The notes under the pieces: model-generated
The model's input: the letters and a program-made list of their open reading frames with translations, nothing else
Databases searched by the model: none
What the model was told of the DNA's origin: nothing
Shown: positions 12,501 to 24,290 of the stretch, piece by piece
How positions within the stretch are numbered: position 1 is the stretch's first letter
Layout of the letters: every line of letters begins with the position of its first letter
Origin: Epiperipatus broadwayi
Lineage: Eukaryota; Onychophora; Udeonychophora; Euonychophora; Peripatidae
Length of the DNA: 64,000 bases
NCBI GenBank assembly: GCA_028023455.1
Contig: JAQFVV010006246.1
Location: 5,472,363 to 5,536,362, forward strand
Direction: 5' to 3'
Translations under genes and position numbers: made by a program

Positions 12501-13915
12501 CCATTTTACCACTGGAACTACTTAAAACAAACAAAAAAAATCTAATAATTTTTGATATGTAAAAAGATTTAACAAAATATCTGGAACAGAATTATAGTCA
12601 CACTGTTATATTTACAATATTACTTAATATAAAAATTAAAATATTTGTCAATTATTGTTTTTTTTCTTTCATAAATAGAATTATAAGAAGATAATAAAGA
12701 ATATCTTGTAGCATTTGAAGTGTCAGTCTTTTTTTATTTAAAAAATATTTTAAAAGTGATCATATTGTCAATGTTAAAACTTCTGAATTGTTTGATAGTT
12801 TAAGATGATTGTATTATGTGTGTCATTAGATGTTAGAATAAAGCTTTAACTGTGGTCAGAAATCAGTGCTTATTGAAATGGACTAATGGACACTATGAAG
12901 GATTGCACAACCAAAAAAAAAAAAAATCCAAACTTTATCAGAACAAATTAGTGCAAATATTACCATGTATTTGAGCACTTCATTGTCTGTTGAAATAATA
13001 CATCATGAGCTTTATAAGCAGAAAATTTACAGTTATGCTGCTATTTGAAAACCAATGGTTTTTTAATGTGAATATAATAACACAGAAGTATTGGGATCAT
13101 TAGCATAAAACTATCAAGTGAATTATTAGAAGCATGACATATAGTCAGGTGAATTATTCAATATTTTTCCAAATTCTGAAAGAACTTACATTGATGATTT
13201 CCAAAAATCCTGAATCATGAAAGAATTTTTCTTGATTTGTGAAACTATGTTATGGTTTATTTTGAGGACAAAACATTCCTTTAGAGACCATTCATATTGT
13301 TGCATGATTCTATCCTAAATGGAATACTAACAGTTTTTGGTGCAAGTGGAGGCTTCCACATGATATTAAGGTATTATCAGTGTTATTATTTTGTCATACT
13401 ACTGTGGATATATTTATATATATTGAGACGTCTTTTGTATTAATATATTTTTTTAATATTATCAGAATAAAATGTTATTTATAATATACAAAACAATAAT
13501 TTTTTTTGTCTTTTATTGTTCAACAGTGATTCTTAAGGTAAAAGTGTATATAATTTGCATTGTTATTTTAAAACATTTATTCCAAAATTTTTATCTTCTT
13601 TCAAATTTTTAATTCAGTTTCAAAAACATTAATATATAAATTGCATAACTCCTTTTTTTAAAAACTAGTTGCTGCAATATATATATTATTTATTCATAAT
13701 AAAATATGTTATTCGATTAATTTGTGAATGATATAAGTAGATGCTTATAAATAACCATTTAATATAGTTTCTCATTACAACTCATTTTCTTATATTTTTG
13801 GAATGCAATAAAAATTTTCCATTTAAAAAAATATGTATTTCATTTTTTTTATATTAGTTTTTTTCTTTTATTGTTATTTAGTAATTAATAATGTTATATC
13901 TTTATTTTTTTCTAG

Positions 13916-14306
13916 AGACGTTAGATGCTTGGAACTGAAAAATATAATTGGTTTTATTTTAAACATTCCCTTTGATTACAAACTTGGCTTTTTTAAACTA
14001 CCATTGAAACGTAAGCATTGGATAGCTATTCGTGAGATAAATGGGGTATTTTATAATCTGGATTCTAAATTAGAATTTCCAGATGCAATTGGAAAGAAAG
14101 AAGAACTACTCATTTACCTCCAGGAACAATTGGATTATAAAGACAGAGAACTTTTTGTGATTGTTAAGAAGGAAGTAGAGTCATCACGGAGCTGGAAAAA
14201 AGCAGAGCCTAGCATTTCTTCAGAACAATATTCCAATCATACAAGCCAAATATCATCAAGTAATAATTTAAAATCTGGTAACTATATAGATAGCAGTGGA
14301 AGATGA
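13916..14306 (+). CDS. JOSD: Josephin-domain deubiquitinase (JOSD1/2 family), last exon
   Basis: Terminal coding exon after a TTTTTTTCTAG acceptor; 129 complete codons plus stop TGA at 14304-14306. It holds the second half of the Josephin domain: LELKNIIGFILNIP, then PLKRKHWIAIREINGVFYNL and DSKLEFPDAIG. By family knowledge, the His of KRKHW and the acidic residue of NLDSKL complete the Cys-His-Asn/Asp catalytic set. The domain ends with VIVKKEVESSRSWKK, as in human JOSD1/2. A further tail of roughly 34 residues, rich in Ser and Asn, extends beyond where the human proteins stop. An open frame continues upstream of the acceptor to a Met at 13833, but that part is intron. The gene converges on the ribosomal L10 gene at 40629. 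Confidence 0.95.
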
Positions 14307-14871
14307 TTTATTTTGTTGTAAATTTACCTATATGAATCTAAATTCTAAAATCATCAAAGCTTTGTTTCTTAATTAGAATTTGAGATTGTTAATATAATGC
14401 TTGAGAATTATCTGGAAAATTGATGGCAGAATAATCATAATAATCAAACTTTAGTACAATTATAGTGGTGCTCTTTCCTTAATGCTAAAATCCCCTTTGG
14501 ACATTTAATCTGTAATTCTTGGCAATCTTTAATAAAGATTGTTCAACTAATTGTAAATAAAACAAAATAGATATGATTCTCACTAGAACTGGGACTAGAT
14601 ATATTTATGTTGCATTCTGCATATGGTAGACTTTGTGGCATTCAGTGTGGACAGATTTGTTTGGTTTTTTTTTCAATCATTGATAACTAAATTTGAAAAA
14701 AATTATTATTGTATTTAAAATACAGTACATATATATATTTTTATAGTTGTTAATCACCTGTATTTTATTTATTTTTTTCAAATTTTATTTTGAAATTTTT
14801 AATTTTGCTTTGTAAAACGTTTGGATGCTTTTTGTGATATATTAAAAATATACTTATTTTTTATCAATAAA
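14307..14871 (+). terminator. 3' UTR with two candidate poly(A) signals
   Basis: After the Josephin stop codon there are canonical AATAAA hexamers at 14531-14536 and 14866-14871. The first follows a short AAAGATT-rich stretch; the second (ATCAATAAAGTTG) is followed by T-rich sequence. Either could set the mRNA 3' end, and alternative polyadenylation is possible. Transcript data would decide. Confidence 0.5.
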
Positions 14872-17800
14872 GTTGATCATGAAATCTTAATAAATTGAAT
14901 TTTAGGAAAATCTAAAAAACAAAAAAAGTTGTTAATTGTTAATCTGTTTTAATGACTTCAATATCATATACTAATGTATATCGTTAATGTATATATAAAA
15001 ACAGTAAAACAACCTTTAAATAACCCAAAGAATAATAGTGAAAAAGAAAAGTCTTACTTAGTGGGCTTATCAACAGGTGTGAATATTTTAACAGTTTTCA
15101 GTTCTTAACTTTTACTTCTATCTAATAAATGTTTTAGATACTCTTTTAAATTAAGGGGCCAATAATTGAATGACAGTATTCTCTATAGTTGGTTTAACTG
15201 TAAGAAAATCTTTTCTGTTTATTTGAAGGGAAAAAAAAAAGTTTCCAAAACAGGAAATACAGATAGTATGTATAAGTAAGAAATGAAATATATAGCAGTC
15301 ATTAAAAATATTAATTAATAATTTAAACTATTTTTATTAGTCTTTTGAATAAAGTGTATAATAAACTAGAACCTATTTTATTTTTCATGTTAGAAATAAT
15401 TTAAAAAGGCTTTCATGATTACAAATATCAGTGATGATTTTCTTCTGTGTATTTTTTTTTTTTAAATTTTGTATGGAATAAAATTTAATATGGAGTCTCT
15501 TCAAAGGATGTCTCATGAAGAAAATTGAATTTTTGTTTTAAAATCTGTAGCTTTGATTTTATCATTAAAATGTGATTGGGTGGGGAGGAGAGGCAAATTA
15601 GCTTTACTATAATAATTTTAGAATCAAATATATATGTAAATCAAAATTTATTTATTTTTTTATTGCTAAATAGTAATTGCATGCACTTTTAACAAATATA
15701 TTTAATCCAATGAAAAGACATATATTGATTCACTGCCTAGTGGATCAAACAAAACTTAAACCATGAAACCGAAACAAAAAAATAACAAGAGCTCTCAATC
15801 TAAAGCTTCTTGGATAAATACAAATAAAGTTTAAGTGCTCTATTAGATGATGATATATGAGTTATATAATAATAATCTTCAAATTTTGATCACACTCTAA
15901 TAGGAAAAAAATTTGAGCATATGGTTTACAAATACTAAAAGCTAAACTAATGGTATTATTATATTTTATTAGCATAGAATAATGTTCAGAAATAAAATAA
16001 TTTATATAAAATGAATATTTAAGACTATATAAAATTTGTTTCTGTATTAAAATTTTGACAAGATATTCTAAATATATTGAGTGGCTCAAAATTATGAAAA
16101 GATTTTTTTTTTTCTATTGCAAATATTAATATACAGTTTGGAAATTAATAATAATAGAAATTTAATTACATGTATAGAATATATACTTTAAGCTAGATAT
16201 AACTAGAGAGGATTTGAACCCAGACTTTCAAGTTCTCTTTAGTCATCCACTCGAAATTATACATGGTAAAGTTTAATTGATTGTTACTAGAAAGTGTCAT
16301 TCCATTGTCTGGAAGACCATGTTAATGAACAAAGTGAAACAAGTACTTGATTAAAAAAGAACTAATGTTAAACAGAAAACATTCTAAACAGTTTTAAATT
16401 ATAGATGTCATTATGGTATGTATTCTTAAAATGATTAAATTGGTGCAAAAATTAAAACTATTTGATCCATAACTAAGTCTAAAGTTTGCAGTTTATATTT
16501 AAAAATTAGCAAGAGAAAAATTGATTTTGTTCCCAATTTTGTTTTTAGCAATAAAGTTCATTTTCATTTAAAAACTGATTTTGAGGAACTGAAAATCATA
16601 AATTGATTGGTGTGATAATCTTCAGAATTTTGTTTTTAAAAATGAAGCTTGTAGTGCAGTGATTGCCATTAGCAAATGATACAGAACTGTGATAAAATTT
16701 TTGAGAGCTCAGATAACCAACCAGCTTGAGTGATAGTAAATTTTTTAAAGCATATTTTTGAAGAACAATAATAGCCTTGCAAATTTTGATGGTATCTGCG
16801 TTCTTTTAAAGCTATCTTCACTTAGCAAAAACAATATTTTATTTTGTAATCTTTGTTTTATGAAATATCAAAAAAATAATTGCTAATCAAAAATAATGTT
16901 ATGTTTTCAAACCCCTTCACAACTTTTAGGTTACCCTGATATTTATTTACTAACCTAAATATTTGTTTTAAAAAGCATATATAATTTAAAAAAAAAAAAA
17001 ACTAATTAAAAACATTATTGGATAAATATTGTTAAAAAATATGTTTAAAATATATTGGCATTGTAATCAATAATTTGATTTTGACAATTAATTCACTTCT
17101 ATTTGAATATAGCAGAAAGTGACATAATAAACTTAGCACTAAGATGTGATCTTTCCAGTTAATTAGATTGTGATGATATCCTGTCACTTCTATTCACTTC
17201 AAATGCAAACAGTAAACTCTGAATAAAACCAATAGACATTACATGGCAATGCTATTAGCTTATCATCATTGATTTTTAGCTCTTAAAATCTAAATAGCAG
17301 AATAAAATTTGGGTATAAGATATGTATACCCTATCCCACCAAAAACAACTAAAATAAGTTATCTAGAATATATTGATTTTACTCTATATTAAAACTTCAG
17401 TATTTAGAATGGAGAGAGAGAGAATATCACTACTATATATTAAGTTTCAGCGAATGTAATATCAAAATAAAATTTGTATTTACTTTTTTTAAGAAAAAGC
17501 AAAATAATCATTTTAATATAATAAAAATAAATTTTGTAAAGATCATTGATTATAATTAATTAAAAAAGTATTATTATAATAGTCAGTGTATAATAAAAAA
17601 AAACATGCTTAGATAATATTGCAAAGTGAAACTTTAAACAAAATCTATCTCAGAATATCAGATTCCATGAAAATGAATTTACAAATAATTATTGCCTTTT
17701 ATGAATTTTATTTTATTTATTTTAAATGAATATTTCATCTTTGTTCTGGAAAGCTATTGAATTAATTTATTCTCTATAACAAAATATAAATCATTTTAAG

Positions 17801-18055
17801 GCTGTATCAAATAATGGCAAACTACCATCATCAGTGATGAAATATTGTCACTTGTCAAGCTATAGATGAAAGTATATTATACAAATATGCAGCAACAAAA
17901 TTAAACTTGAAAATATATATATTAATAAAACATCACATGATGTCAGCTTACATAATTCAATTAGTTATTTTTTTCTTTCTCCATGTTATGATATCTAAAG
18001 TAAGATTCTGACATTTAATAGATACCAGATGGTAATGTTTATTAAATTTCTACCC
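14872..18055. other. AT-rich intergenic stretch, no gene seen
   Basis: No recognisable coding sequence; open frames here are short, low-complexity and unlike known proteins. It contains poly(A)/(T) tracts, a GA-rich patch near 17410 and the SINE-like fragment at 16192-16262. Nothing else can be supported. Confidence 0.7.
16192..16262 (-). repeat. tRNA-SINE-like fragment
   Basis: On the minus strand it reads AGAACTTGAAAGTCTGGGTT followed by CAAATCC, a good match to a pol III B box. It closely matches 3305-3390 and the inverted copy near 220-297. The A box and tail are not clear, so I call it a SINE-like fragment only. Confidence 0.45.
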
Positions 18056-19260
18056 AGTATTCTATCCAATATTCCCAGAGAAGCATGTTGGTGTTGATTG
18101 AAAACATTAATATGTTGTTTTTTTTTCAATTTGTGCTCATAGCTTGATAATAGAACAAAGAAATAAAAGATGGCTACTAAATGAAAGATGCATTAAATCC
18201 AAAAGATCCAGGTACTCTGATTTCAGATCCAAAGCTTCTTACTGATGAAGACCATAATTAACTTCTCTGGTATATTGGATAGAACAATACTACTGGAATT
18301 TATTGATTACCAAAACTTCACTAAGTGGCATAACTGGTGAGAGAAAAATAATTTGTATTGGATAGCATTGTGTATGTTGTTATGTAATCTTTTGATGTCT
18401 TGCCTTAGGCTAAATTTTTTACTTGTTTTTTTTTTTTTATTAATGATATGCCATGATTTCAAATAAGAGAATAATTAATTTGATAAATTTTTGGGAGACA
18501 ATTAGAAGTTCTCGTGTAATGTTATTTGCATTGACTTATTTTTGAATTTTGTAGCATTTTCTTGGGAGTTTTTTTGTGCACTTTTTTAAAATTTACATAT
18601 TATTTCACTTGATTTTTTATTTACTTTTTGATGTCTTGCCTTAGGCTACATTTTTTACTTGTTTTTTTTTTTTTACTTTCTTTTGATGTCTTGCATTAGG
18701 CATTTAAATTTTAATTTTCCATTGATTTCAGCCTTTTTTGGATATAAATTTTTATCACTTGCAGGCTTCTTGGTGATTCTGCAGCATTACCTAGTGGCCA
18801 CAGTATGCGTCACCTAACACTACCACTTTTAGAAAAGAGATACATTAGATCCAAAAGATCCAGGTGCACTGATTCAAGTTCCAAAGCTCCTCACTGATGA
18901 AGGTCATAAGCTAGAAACTAGTTTGGGGATATTGGTATTGTTTGATGTTTTATTCCAGTCCTGGACAAAGGATAGACGTGCCTACTAAAAATATCACATG
19001 TTAACATTTATTCAAAACAATATTTTCAATTTGGACTAGTATCTTGAAAGTAAAACAAAGAAGTAAAAGATGGCTGCTAGAGAAAAATGTACATTAAATT
19101 CAAAAGTTCCAGGTGCACTGCTCCAATTTCCAAAACTCCTCACTGATGAAGCCCGTAAACTAGAAACTAATCTGGGGATAATGGATAGAACAGCACTGGA
19201 TATGGATTTAATAAGCACTATGATTAAGGCCTCCTTTGATTCCTCTTGGAGGCCTTAAAG
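18056..19260. repeat. Three or more decayed copies of the ~450-bp repeat family
   Basis: Partial copies at about 18135-18290, 18790-18935 and 19040-19215 share the order AAAGATGGCTRCTA, ATTAAATCCAAAAGATCCAG, CTCACTGATGAAG and AACTAGTTTGGGGATA. They are in the orientation opposite to the copies at 39765-40250 and 60003-60485. Between them the motif TTTTGATGTCTTG-TTAGGC occurs three times (near 18390, 18627 and 18680). 19225-19260 has a short hairpin around AAGGCCTCC and GGAGGCCTT. An open frame at 19070-19258 falls inside a repeat copy and is not a gene. Confidence 0.7.
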
Positions 19261-19262
19261 GA

Positions 19263-19520
19263 ACCGAGCAGGGCAAATTCCTAATGTCCACTCCATACCT
19301 TCTTGTCGTTGCAGCTGTTATTACTATGTGATTATTCATATAGTATATGAACATGGATGGGCTGCTCACCAACACGCATTAGCCAGCATGATGAGTTTAT
19401 TGGCTTTTTACCTCTGAGTTTAAGATCAAGAAACACCATGGTCTTTCTTCTCAGTGCCTGATAAGGCAGAATGAATGTTTGTGTAAATGATAAATATTTT
19501 CCCAATACATATATACAATT
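19263..19520 (+). other. Probable 5' untranslated part of the RTE LINE, boundary unknown
   Basis: This stretch is less AT-rich than its surroundings and lies directly before the long LINE reading frame. A candidate left edge is near 19400, where TTGGCTT occurs; the same word follows the 3' end of the LINE at about 22483. A 7-bp match is weak support for a target-site duplication. Confidence 0.35.
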
Positions 19521-22458
19521 ATGACAGACAAAAATAAAGCATGGCCCTTATTCCCAGGAGGCTGTAAAGTCGCCAACCAAGGCAGCGGTTGGTGGCCGAA
19601 GGCGGAGGGTGCTAAGAATCCCCTGATTGTGGACCCAGGCTGCCATTTGATGACGACTTTTTATTTAGGTACTTACAACTGCAGATCACTTTCAAGTGAA
19701 GGAAGATTGCAAGAATTAGAAGAAGAACTCTCTTATATTAAATGGGACATTATTGGACTTTGTGAAGTTAGAAGAAAAGGTGAAGAGACAATTGATTTAA
19801 AAAGTGGACATATACTCTATTATAAAGGCACAAATATTGGAAATACAAGTGGAGTAGGATTCATTATAAATAAAAAGTGGAAGAACAATATTGTGGAGAT
19901 TGATGGTGTATCGGACAGAGTGGCAAGATTAGTTATACAACTTAATAGCAGATACCAAATGCAGATAATTCAGGTTTATGCCCCAACAAGTTCTCATAGT
20001 GATGAAGTAGTAGAAGATTTTTATATGGATGTACAAAAGGCTTTTGATCAGAGTAAACACCATTTTAAAATTGTTATGGGAGACTTTAATGCTAGAATTG
20101 GTAAAAAAATGAAAGATGAAAGTGCTGTGGGTAATTTTGGTTATGGTAATAGAAATGAGAGAGGACATAGACTTGTGGAGTTTGCAGAAAAAGAAAAACT
20201 TTATATTATGAATTCTTTTTTTGAGAAAAATGTTAAAAGGAAATGGACATGGAAGCATCCAAATGAAGGTACAGCAGAATTGGATTATATTTTGACTAAC
20301 AGGAAATACATATTTCAAGATTGTAATGTTCTTAATAAATTTAACACAGGAAGTGATCATCGATTAGTAAGGTGTAAGATACGTGTTAATGTAAAACTAG
20401 AGAGACAAAAATTATTAAGAAAAACAATATTTACAGTTGATATTCCTAATCTTCAGAAACATTCTAATGAATTTAAATTAGAACTTACAAATCGGTTTCA
20501 AGTATTAGTAGATTTTGAACATGATTCAGATTTGAATGAAATTAATATGAAAATAACTGATACACTTTTGAAAACTGCAACAAAGATAGCTGGTAGAAAG
20601 AAACAGCAATTGACCAATAAAATTTCTACTGAGACTAGAGAATTTATGAAGAAAAGAAGGAATATGAAGATATACAAAAATGATGCATTAAAAAGAATTG
20701 AATATCTCGAATTTTGTAAAATGGTGCGGAAAAGAGTTGAAAATGATATAAGAAAGTATAACTGTGAACTAGCAAGGAAAGCTGTAGAAGAAAATAAAAG
20801 TCTTAAGAATGTAAAACAACATTTTGGTATTGGTAGAAAATTTATATCTGCAATAAGAAAAAAAGATGGAATTATTACTAAAAGGAGAGATGACATCATG
20901 AAATTGGTAGAAGATTTTTATCAAGAATTATATAGTAATAAAGAACAAGTACCTCCTATATCTATTACATCTTCCAAATTGCCCAGAATTTTAAATGAAG
21001 AAGTGAGACATGCAATTAAATGTATGAAGAAAGGAAAGGCTCCAGGTAATGATGGAATTATAATTGATATATTAAAAGAAGCAGGTGAAGAAATAGAAAA
21101 TTTTTTAGCAAAGTTATATACCAAATGTCTAAATGATAAAGATGTACCGGATGATTGGAAGAATGCAGTAATAATATTAATATTTAAAAAAGGTGATAAA
21201 GAAGATATTAGAAATTACAGACCTATCAGCCTTTTATCAGTTTTATATAAAATTTTTACCAAGATAATTACTACTCGTCTACAGAGAACATTGGATTTCC
21301 ACCAACCAAGAGAACAAGCTGGATTTAAAAGTGGTTTTAGTACAGTAGATCATATCCAGGTATTGAGAGAAGTTATAGAAAGGACAAATGAATATGAGTT
21401 GCCATTATGCTTAGGATTTGTAGATTATGAAAAGGCATTTGATTCTATAAACATTTCTTCAGTGATTAAAGCATTAGATCATCAAGGTATAGATCCAGGA
21501 TATTGTCATATTTTAAAGAATATTTATAAAAATGCAACAGCAACAATTAGATTACATAATGACACTGGGAAAGTCAACATTGAGAAAGGTGTAAGACAAG
21601 GTGACTCGATATCTCCAAAACTTTTTACAGCAGTGCTGTATGAAGTATTTTATGGATTAAAATGGGAAACTAAAGGAGTGAAAGTAAATGGTGATTATTT
21701 AAGTCATTTAGATTTCGCAGATGATGTAGTTGTTTTTGCAAATAATGCTTCAGATCTGCAGGAAATGTTGCAGGAATTATCAGATGAAAGTAGGACTAAA
21801 GATAAATGTTAAAAAGACTAAAGTAATGTTTAATCGATTTGCTCAAAATATGAAAATAAAGATTGATTATGATGAATTAGAAGAAGTTAACAGTTACAAA
21901 TACCTTGGTCAGATTATTAATACAGATGGAAACATAATGGAGGAAATTAATCATAGAATTAAACTTGGTTGGAGTGCTTTTGGTAGAAATAACTTGATAC
22001 TAAAAGGAAATATGCCTATGTGTTTGAAAAGGAAGGTTTTTAACAAATGTGTTTTACCAGTTCTTACTTATGGATCTGAGACTTGGACACTTAATAGAAG
22101 AGCAATTCAGAGACTTCAGACCACTCAAAGAAGTATGGAGAGATGTATGTTGGGAGTAACAAGAAGAGATTGTAAACGCAATGTATGGGTAAGAGAACAA
22201 ACAGGTGTTACTGACCTCATTGAAAAAATTAAAAGATTGAAGTGGAGTTGGGCTGGACATATTGTTAGAAGAGATGATAATAGATGGACAATTGAAATTT
22301 TAAACTGGATTCCAAGAGATTGTAAAAGACCCAGAAAGAGACCACATGTGAGATGGATGGATGAAATAAGAAAGTGTGCAGGGGTGATGTGGAGAAGAGA
22401 AGCTAAAGATCGGAGAAGATGGATTAAACTTGGAGACCTTCATCCTGCAGTGGATTGA
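19521..22458 (+). pseudogene. RTE ORF: AP endonuclease plus reverse transcriptase, one frameshift
   Basis: The first frame runs 19521-21812 (763 codons) and the second 21730-22458 (to a TGA). Order: about 46 leading residues of unknown role; an AP-endonuclease domain from about residue 47 (LGTYNCRSLSS, then DIIGLCEVRRKGEE, VMGDFNARIG and GSDHRLV); then reverse transcriptase from about residue 480 (KGKAPGNDGI, NYRPISLLSVLYKIF, LGFVDYEKAFDSI, GVRQGDSISPKLF and the catalytic FADDVVVF near residue 731). The second frame adds the RT thumb and the typical C-terminus (YGSETWTLN, WSWAGHIVRRDDNR, WMDEIRKCAG). The frames overlap because a few bases appear lost just after the FADD region, beside short AGTAG-like repeats, so this copy cannot make the whole enzyme. 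It could still have been mobile before the deletion. Confidence 0.9.
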
Positions 22459-22473
22459 TAATGGTTGATAATG
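19521..22473 (+). mobile_element. RTE-clade non-LTR retrotransposon (LINE), nearly full length
   Basis: A LINE encoding an endonuclease-reverse transcriptase that copies itself by target-primed reverse transcription. The reading frame opens at 19521 and the coding part ends at 22458. The 3' end is the short tail TAATGGTTGATAATGATGAT, as expected for RTE elements, which end in simple repeats rather than poly(A). The same tail ends the truncated copy at 37797-38048, confirming the 3' boundary. Coding potential is broken by one frameshift near 21.79 kb, otherwise the frame is open over almost 3 kb, so this copy is rather young compared with the other retroelement remains in the window. Confidence 0.88.
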
Positions 22474-23200
22474 ATGATGATGATTTGGCTTCTATTGATT
22501 ATTAAAGCATTTATTAGATAGATGACAATGGTGAGAAAAAAAATTGCTATTACAATTAATGATTAGCTAATGTGATTTCAAATCATGAGTGCTAGATCAT
22601 TCATTTGAAACTATCATATGATGAATATTGATTAGTGAACATAGTGTTCTTTTGAAAGACAATATCAATTTTGAATAATAAGTGCAACATAAACAATATT
22701 ATAGTACCATTCAGGTGAATAGCAAACATTGTTCACAATTTGAAATATTTTCAATGTTAATGTAAGGGCTTTTTGAAGTTTAAGAAATATGTCTAAAATT
22801 AAAATGTCAACAACGCTAATGCTAAAGTATTATCACTTTCTCATAATAGTCCTGACTGATTATTCTACTTGAAGACAGAGAATTTACAAATATATATGCA
22901 CTCAGGCTACTGATAAAATCCACAGATGGTGGATAATGCAATCGCGTTTAGATATAAAGGCCCACTATCAAATAAGAGTTCCTGCTGCTTTGTAGGATAG
23001 AATAGTTCATCAAAGGTTAGGTACTATTTCTGATACAAAGTCTTTTCCTTTTTTCTAGTCATTTAAGTTATTGTAGAATCAGGTTGCCATGAGCCTGTTA
23101 TGCCATTGACATAATAATTGTGATAATATGATTATGTGTTTGTGTAACAGTATTTCCATCCTTTAACTATATGCACAGCATTTCTGATTACAATATTTCT
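22474..23200. other. Intergenic stretch, nothing recognised
   Basis: AT-rich sequence between two retroelements. I see no coding frame, no terminal repeats and no RNA-gene structure. The part after about 22920 (TGCAATCGCGTTTAG region) is slightly less AT-rich and may belong to the older LINE that follows. Confidence 0.6.
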
Positions 23201-24290
23201 TTTTTTTAATTCACACCCTCAAGCTTTAGTAGGCTGGCAATCCTTAGTTGTGATCTTTGCTTGAGGCAGTACAGTCACTAATGAGCCATTTTGGAACTTG
23301 AATTAAGTGAGACAGGAGTTTCAACAGGCAAAGATTATAAGTTTAAGCAGCTCTATTTAGGGATCCCCTGCCTGTCACAGAAGTGGAAGGGCTTACAAAA
23401 TAATAATCTAAATGTGGACTATTTCATACAGTCTGGCTAGGTTGTATACCTGGCAGATTACTCATTTCAGCAATAGAAATAATATCAGTAGTGGTTGTAT
23501 TGTAAGTGGCAGTAGTACTACTAAAAGTAAATCTTTTTTTTTTTCTAAATATAGGTACATAGATCATGCAAACTTTACTTGATACAAACTCTGAAATGGA
23601 GGACTGCATTTGTGGCTAAAGTACTGTCAAGATTTAAGATTGATATAACTGCTCTTAGTAAAACTTAGCTTGCAGAGGAAGGAATAAATGGATGGATTCA
23701 AGTTTTTTTGGAAGGGTAGCTCAATTAGTGAAAGAAGAATGCATGATGTTGGATTTGTTGTAAAATCTAATTTAGTATCTTGTATTATTGGAATTCATCA
23801 TGTCAATGAAAGTTTAATATTTTTAAAACTTGCCTTATAAATAATATTCTTATTTAATTTTCATAATGGCACTAGAGCTCATTTTATCAGTGCCTATACT
23901 CCAACTCTAGATTCAGGGAAGGAAAGGTTTTATTCCTTGTTGAATAGCATTATTATAGCAATACCATTAAAAAAACCTTATTTTTGAATACACCTAATGC
24001 AAGTGTTGTTACAAATAGTAGACTTCAAAAGTTATTAGAAATAATGATACTAGAGCTGTAAATTTAAGTGATTTGTTATTAAATTTATGCACAACACATG
24101 GATTGATTATCATAAACATTTTGTTTAGGCAGAAAAATTGTTATAAAGGAATGTGGATGCATCCAGACTTAAAACATAGCTTATATTATTAGATACTAGA
24201 AAACAAGTAATTCACATTACATGAATACTCACAAGCTCAGATTGTTGGACAGATCATAGATTAGTATGCTCTTAACATTAAAATGATAGT
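23200..24290 (+). pseudogene. Decayed LINE fragment: endonuclease domain
   Basis: Translating across stops and shifts gives pieces of an AP-endonuclease of the craniofacial-development-protein-2-like LINE type: ITALS-T-LAEEG near 23650, RRMHDVGFVVKSNLVS near 23735, ISAYAPTLDSGKERFYSLLN near 23890, and DCWTDHRLV near 24245 as the last motif. By family knowledge these are the catalytic and DNA-contact blocks in the correct order. Many stops and small deletions show that it is an old fossil. No reverse-transcriptase part follows, so the copy is 3'-truncated or deleted. The part 23200-23570 may be 5' untranslated sequence of the same element. Confidence 0.7.

Larger units (their letters stand above)
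3597..13915 (+). other. Long intron of the Josephin gene
   Basis: 10.3-kb intron from a GTAAGT donor to a TTTTTTTCTAG acceptor with a strong polypyrimidine tract. It is very AT-rich and no coding sequence is supported. It contains (GT)n tracts near 3748 and 4877, a C homopolymer near 12438, a decayed foldback at 5045-5245, a duplicated foldback at 7640-8272 and a dispersed repeat at 9416-9501. The stretches 3600-5040, 5250-7630, 8280-9410 and 9510-13900 otherwise show nothing I can name. Confidence 0.85.

Noticed and set aside
13833-13915. Open frame running upstream of the Josephin exon to a Met
   Set aside because: The upstream peptide is hydrophobic, low-complexity intron translation; a polypyrimidine tract and AG acceptor at 13914-13915 and the phase match with 3596 show that the exon starts at 13916.
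19929-21124. Minus-strand open frames opposite the RTE LINE
   Set aside because: They are antisense shadows of the endonuclease-RT frame with no similarity of their own.
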